Assembly (NCBI RefSeq): GCF_024448895.1
Contig: NZ_JAMOIC010000005.1
Span: 265,337-329,336 of the forward strand
Length of the DNA stretch: 64,000 bases
Direction of reading: 5' to 3'
Source: Stutzerimonas stutzeri
GTDB lineage: Bacteria; Pseudomonadota; Gammaproteobacteria; Pseudomonadales; Pseudomonadaceae
Part shown: piece by piece, positions 62,552 to 64,000 of the stretch
How positions within the stretch are numbered: position 1 is the stretch's first letter
Layout of the letters: every line of letters starts with the position of its first letter
Made by a program: the position numbers and the translations under genes
Notes under the pieces: generated by a model
The model's input: the letters and a program-made list of their open reading frames with translations, nothing else
Databases searched by the model: none
Told to the model about the DNA's origin: nothing

Positions 62552-63067
62552 ATGAATCAGACCTCTCTCCCCCTCGCGATGATCGCGGCCCTGGCGGACA
62601 ACCGCGTCATCGGCCTCGATAACAAGATGCCCTGGCATCTCCCGGCCGACCTCAAGCACTTCAAGGCCATGACCCTCGGCAAGCCCATCATCATGGGTCG
62701 CAAGACATGGGATTCGCTTGGCCGCCCACTGCCGGGTCGCCTGAATCTTGTGGTCAGCCGCCAGCGCGATCTGCAGCTCGACGGTGCCGAAACCTTCACT
62801 GCGCTCGACGCTGCGCTGGTTCGCGCCGAGCAGTGGGCGCGCGAGCGGGGCGTCGAGGAGCTGATGCTGATTGGCGGCGCGCAACTCTACGCCCAGGCAT
62901 TGCCGCAAGCGCAGCGTCTGTACCTCACTCGGATCGATGCGGCCCCTGAGGGCGACGCCTTTTTCCCGGCTTTCGACGATGCCGACTGGCAGCGTGTCGA
63001 TTGCCAGGCACATCCGGCCGAGGCTGAAGCGCCGGGTTACCGTTTCGAGACCTGGCAGCGCCGCTGA
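62552..63067 (+). CDS. folA: Dihydrofolate reductase
   Basis: A 171-residue NADPH-dependent enzyme making tetrahydrofolate. Landmarks in order: NRVIGLDNKMPWHLPADLKHF with catalytic Asp33, IIMGRKTWDSLGRPLPGR (NADPH site), MLIGGAQLYAQAL and RIDAAPEGDAFFP. Length is usual (about 160-170). It is divergent from glpQ across 153 bases; I see no distinct promoter there. Confidence 0.95.
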   Translation: MNQTSLPLAMIAALADNRVIGLDNKMPWHLPADLKHFKAMTLGKPIIMGRKTWDSLGRPLPGRLNLVVSRQRDLQLDGAETFTALDAALVRAEQWARERGVEELMLIGGAQLYAQALPQAQRLYLTRIDAAPEGDAFFPAFDDADWQRVDCQAHPAEAEAPGYRFETWQRR

Positions 63068-63159
63068 GCCACGACCGCCGCGACTTCCTTGACCGGCGCC
63101 AAGTTCTCACCTGGCGTCAGCTTCTATGCTTTCCCTCCGCTTCCCACGAGACACCTCCC

Positions 63160-63867
63160 ATGTCGAACGACAAGCCGAGCGCAGTGCAGCGTGGCGCAGT
63201 ACAAGCAGACGCTATGCATCCTGACGCTGAGCATTCGGACGCCGAGCAGGCGGAAACCATTGCCGCGATTTTCGTCCGTCATCCGCTCTGGGAGGATGCG
63301 CTGGCGCTGTTACTGGGCACCGCCATGGTGGCGCTGGGCATCGCCTTCTACAGTCATGCCGGGCTGCTGACCGGTGGGACCGTGGGCCTGGCGTTCCTGC
63401 TCAAGTACGTCGCCGGCTGGCCGTTCGGGCTGGTGTTCTTCACGCTCAATATTCCTTTCTACCTGCTGGCGATCTGGCGCATGGGCTGGAGCTTCACGCT
63501 GCGCACTATCATCGCGGTGGGCCTGGTTTCGCTGCTGGCCGAGCTGACGCCGAACTGGATTCGCTTTGCCGAGCTGAACATCTACTACGCCGCGCTGTTC
63601 GGCGGTTTCGCCATGGGCATCGGGCTGTTGATGCTGTTCCGCCACCGCGCCAGCCTCGGGGGTGTGAATATCCTTGCGCTGTTCCTGCAGGAGCGCTTCG
63701 GCCTGCGTGCCGGGACCTTCCAGATGGGCATCGATGCGCTGATCGTGCTGGCGGCGGTATTCATCGTGCCGCCCGAAAAGGTTGCGCTCTCGGTGCTTGG
63801 CGCCGTGGCGCTGAACCTCGTCCTTGCGATCAATCACCGCAGCGATCGATATATGGGCGTGAGCTAG
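63160..63867 (+). CDS. YitT family membrane protein (DUF161), short form
   Basis: A 235-residue membrane protein. A polar N-terminus of about 45 residues is followed by five or six helices matching the DUF161/YitT core (GLLTGGTVGLAFLLKYVAGWP, GVNILALFLQERFGLRAG). Many YitT proteins add a cytoplasmic DUF2179 domain; it is absent here. Function is unknown; transport is presumed. The start at 63160 lacks a strong ribosome-binding site, and the first 40 residues are acidic and histidine-bearing (an ATG for MHPDAEHSD lies downstream), so the true start is uncertain. Confidence 0.8.
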   Translation: MSNDKPSAVQRGAVQADAMHPDAEHSDAEQAETIAAIFVRHPLWEDALALLLGTAMVALGIAFYSHAGLLTGGTVGLAFLLKYVAGWPFGLVFFTLNIPFYLLAIWRMGWSFTLRTIIAVGLVSLLAELTPNWIRFAELNIYYAALFGGFAMGIGLLMLFRHRASLGGVNILALFLQERFGLRAGTFQMGIDALIVLAAVFIVPPEKVALSVLGAVALNLVLAINHRSDRYMGVS

Positions 63868-63877
63868 TCCTGTCCCC

Positions 63878-63960
63878 GTGGGATGGTGTTGAGCGAAGCG
63901 AAATCCATCAAGAGTGTGCGCTCATGAGTGATGGGTATCGCAGGCTCAACCCATCCTACG
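63878..63960. repeat. Dispersed inverted repeat after the YitT-family gene
   Basis: The left part GTGGGATGGTGTTGAGCGAAG (from 63878) is roughly complementary to the right part ending GCTCAACCCATCCTACG (63960), with TGATGGGTATCGC between. It shares words with the repeat at 54824-54857. The last 40 bases of the window show nothing I can assign. Confidence 0.6.
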
Positions 63961-64000
63961 TGCTGTTCCTCGTATTTGATCAACCATTGCAGTTATCGCC

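Noticed and set aside
62399-63013. An N-terminal extension of the glpQ frame under folA.
   Set aside because: GlpQ has a proper signal peptide and ribosome-binding site at 62398; the extension is antisense to folA.

Overview
The window is high-GC chromosomal DNA of a pseudomonad. Gene order and products point to Pseudomonadaceae, probably the Stutzerimonas (Pseudomonas stutzeri) group; the genus is inference. The run engB, cytochrome c4, dsbA, EEP phosphatase, dgcP, ampDh2, kinB, algB matches the order I recall from P. aeruginosa. KinB (His385) and AlgB (Asp59) have their phosphorylation residues at the positions I recall for the P. aeruginosa proteins. I see no rRNA, tRNA, insertion sequence, prophage or CRISPR array.

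Layout. 1-1293: 3' end of gcvP, convergent with engB across a bidirectional terminator. 1294-10207: cell-envelope and signalling genes (cytochrome c4, DsbA, a diguanylate cyclase, a peptidoglycan amidase lipoprotein, KinB/AlgB). 10208-12080: a small-protein stress-like island with two well-formed sigma-54 promoters, followed by a gene-free stretch that may encode a structured RNA. 12081-22845: an SpmA/SpmB-like membrane protein, then a complete tricarboxylate uptake locus (tctCBA, an AbrB-like membrane protein, an OprD-type porin, and the divergent two-component pair tctDE), then a 7TM diguanylate cyclase. 23014-31500: Aer-like chemoreceptor, TAXI-TRAP transporter with fused permease, Na/phosphate cotransporter-like protein, secreted tandem-Cache protein. 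31722-40844: recC-recB-recD, with recD separated from recB by REP-type inverted repeats. 40975-44095: small membrane protein, AEC transporter, third GGDEF protein, acyl-CoA thioesterase. 44224-51336: the pst-phoU phosphate locus with two Pho boxes and unusually large permeases. 51507-56737: LysR/EamA divergent pair, then a DUF2868/DUF3482 membrane-protein and GTPase pair, then a DUF4282 protein. 56796-61218: a second TctABC system divergent from a family III CoA-transferase, with an IclR-type palindrome between them. 61283-63867: glycerophosphodiesterase, dihydrofolate reductase, YitT-family protein.

How the genes fit together. The two tripartite tricarboxylate systems have different wiring: the first has a porin and two-component control, the second a CoA-transferase and probably one-component control. 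The pst region couples high-affinity phosphate uptake to PhoU and carries the clearest operators in the window. Three proteins with intact GGDEF active-site and RxxD inhibitory-site motifs, a chemoreceptor, KinB/AlgB and TctDE make this a signalling-rich segment. The least explained parts are the sigma-54 small-protein island next to algB, the candidate RNA at about 11747-11968, the DUF2868/DUF3482 pair, and the large extra domains in PstC and PstA.
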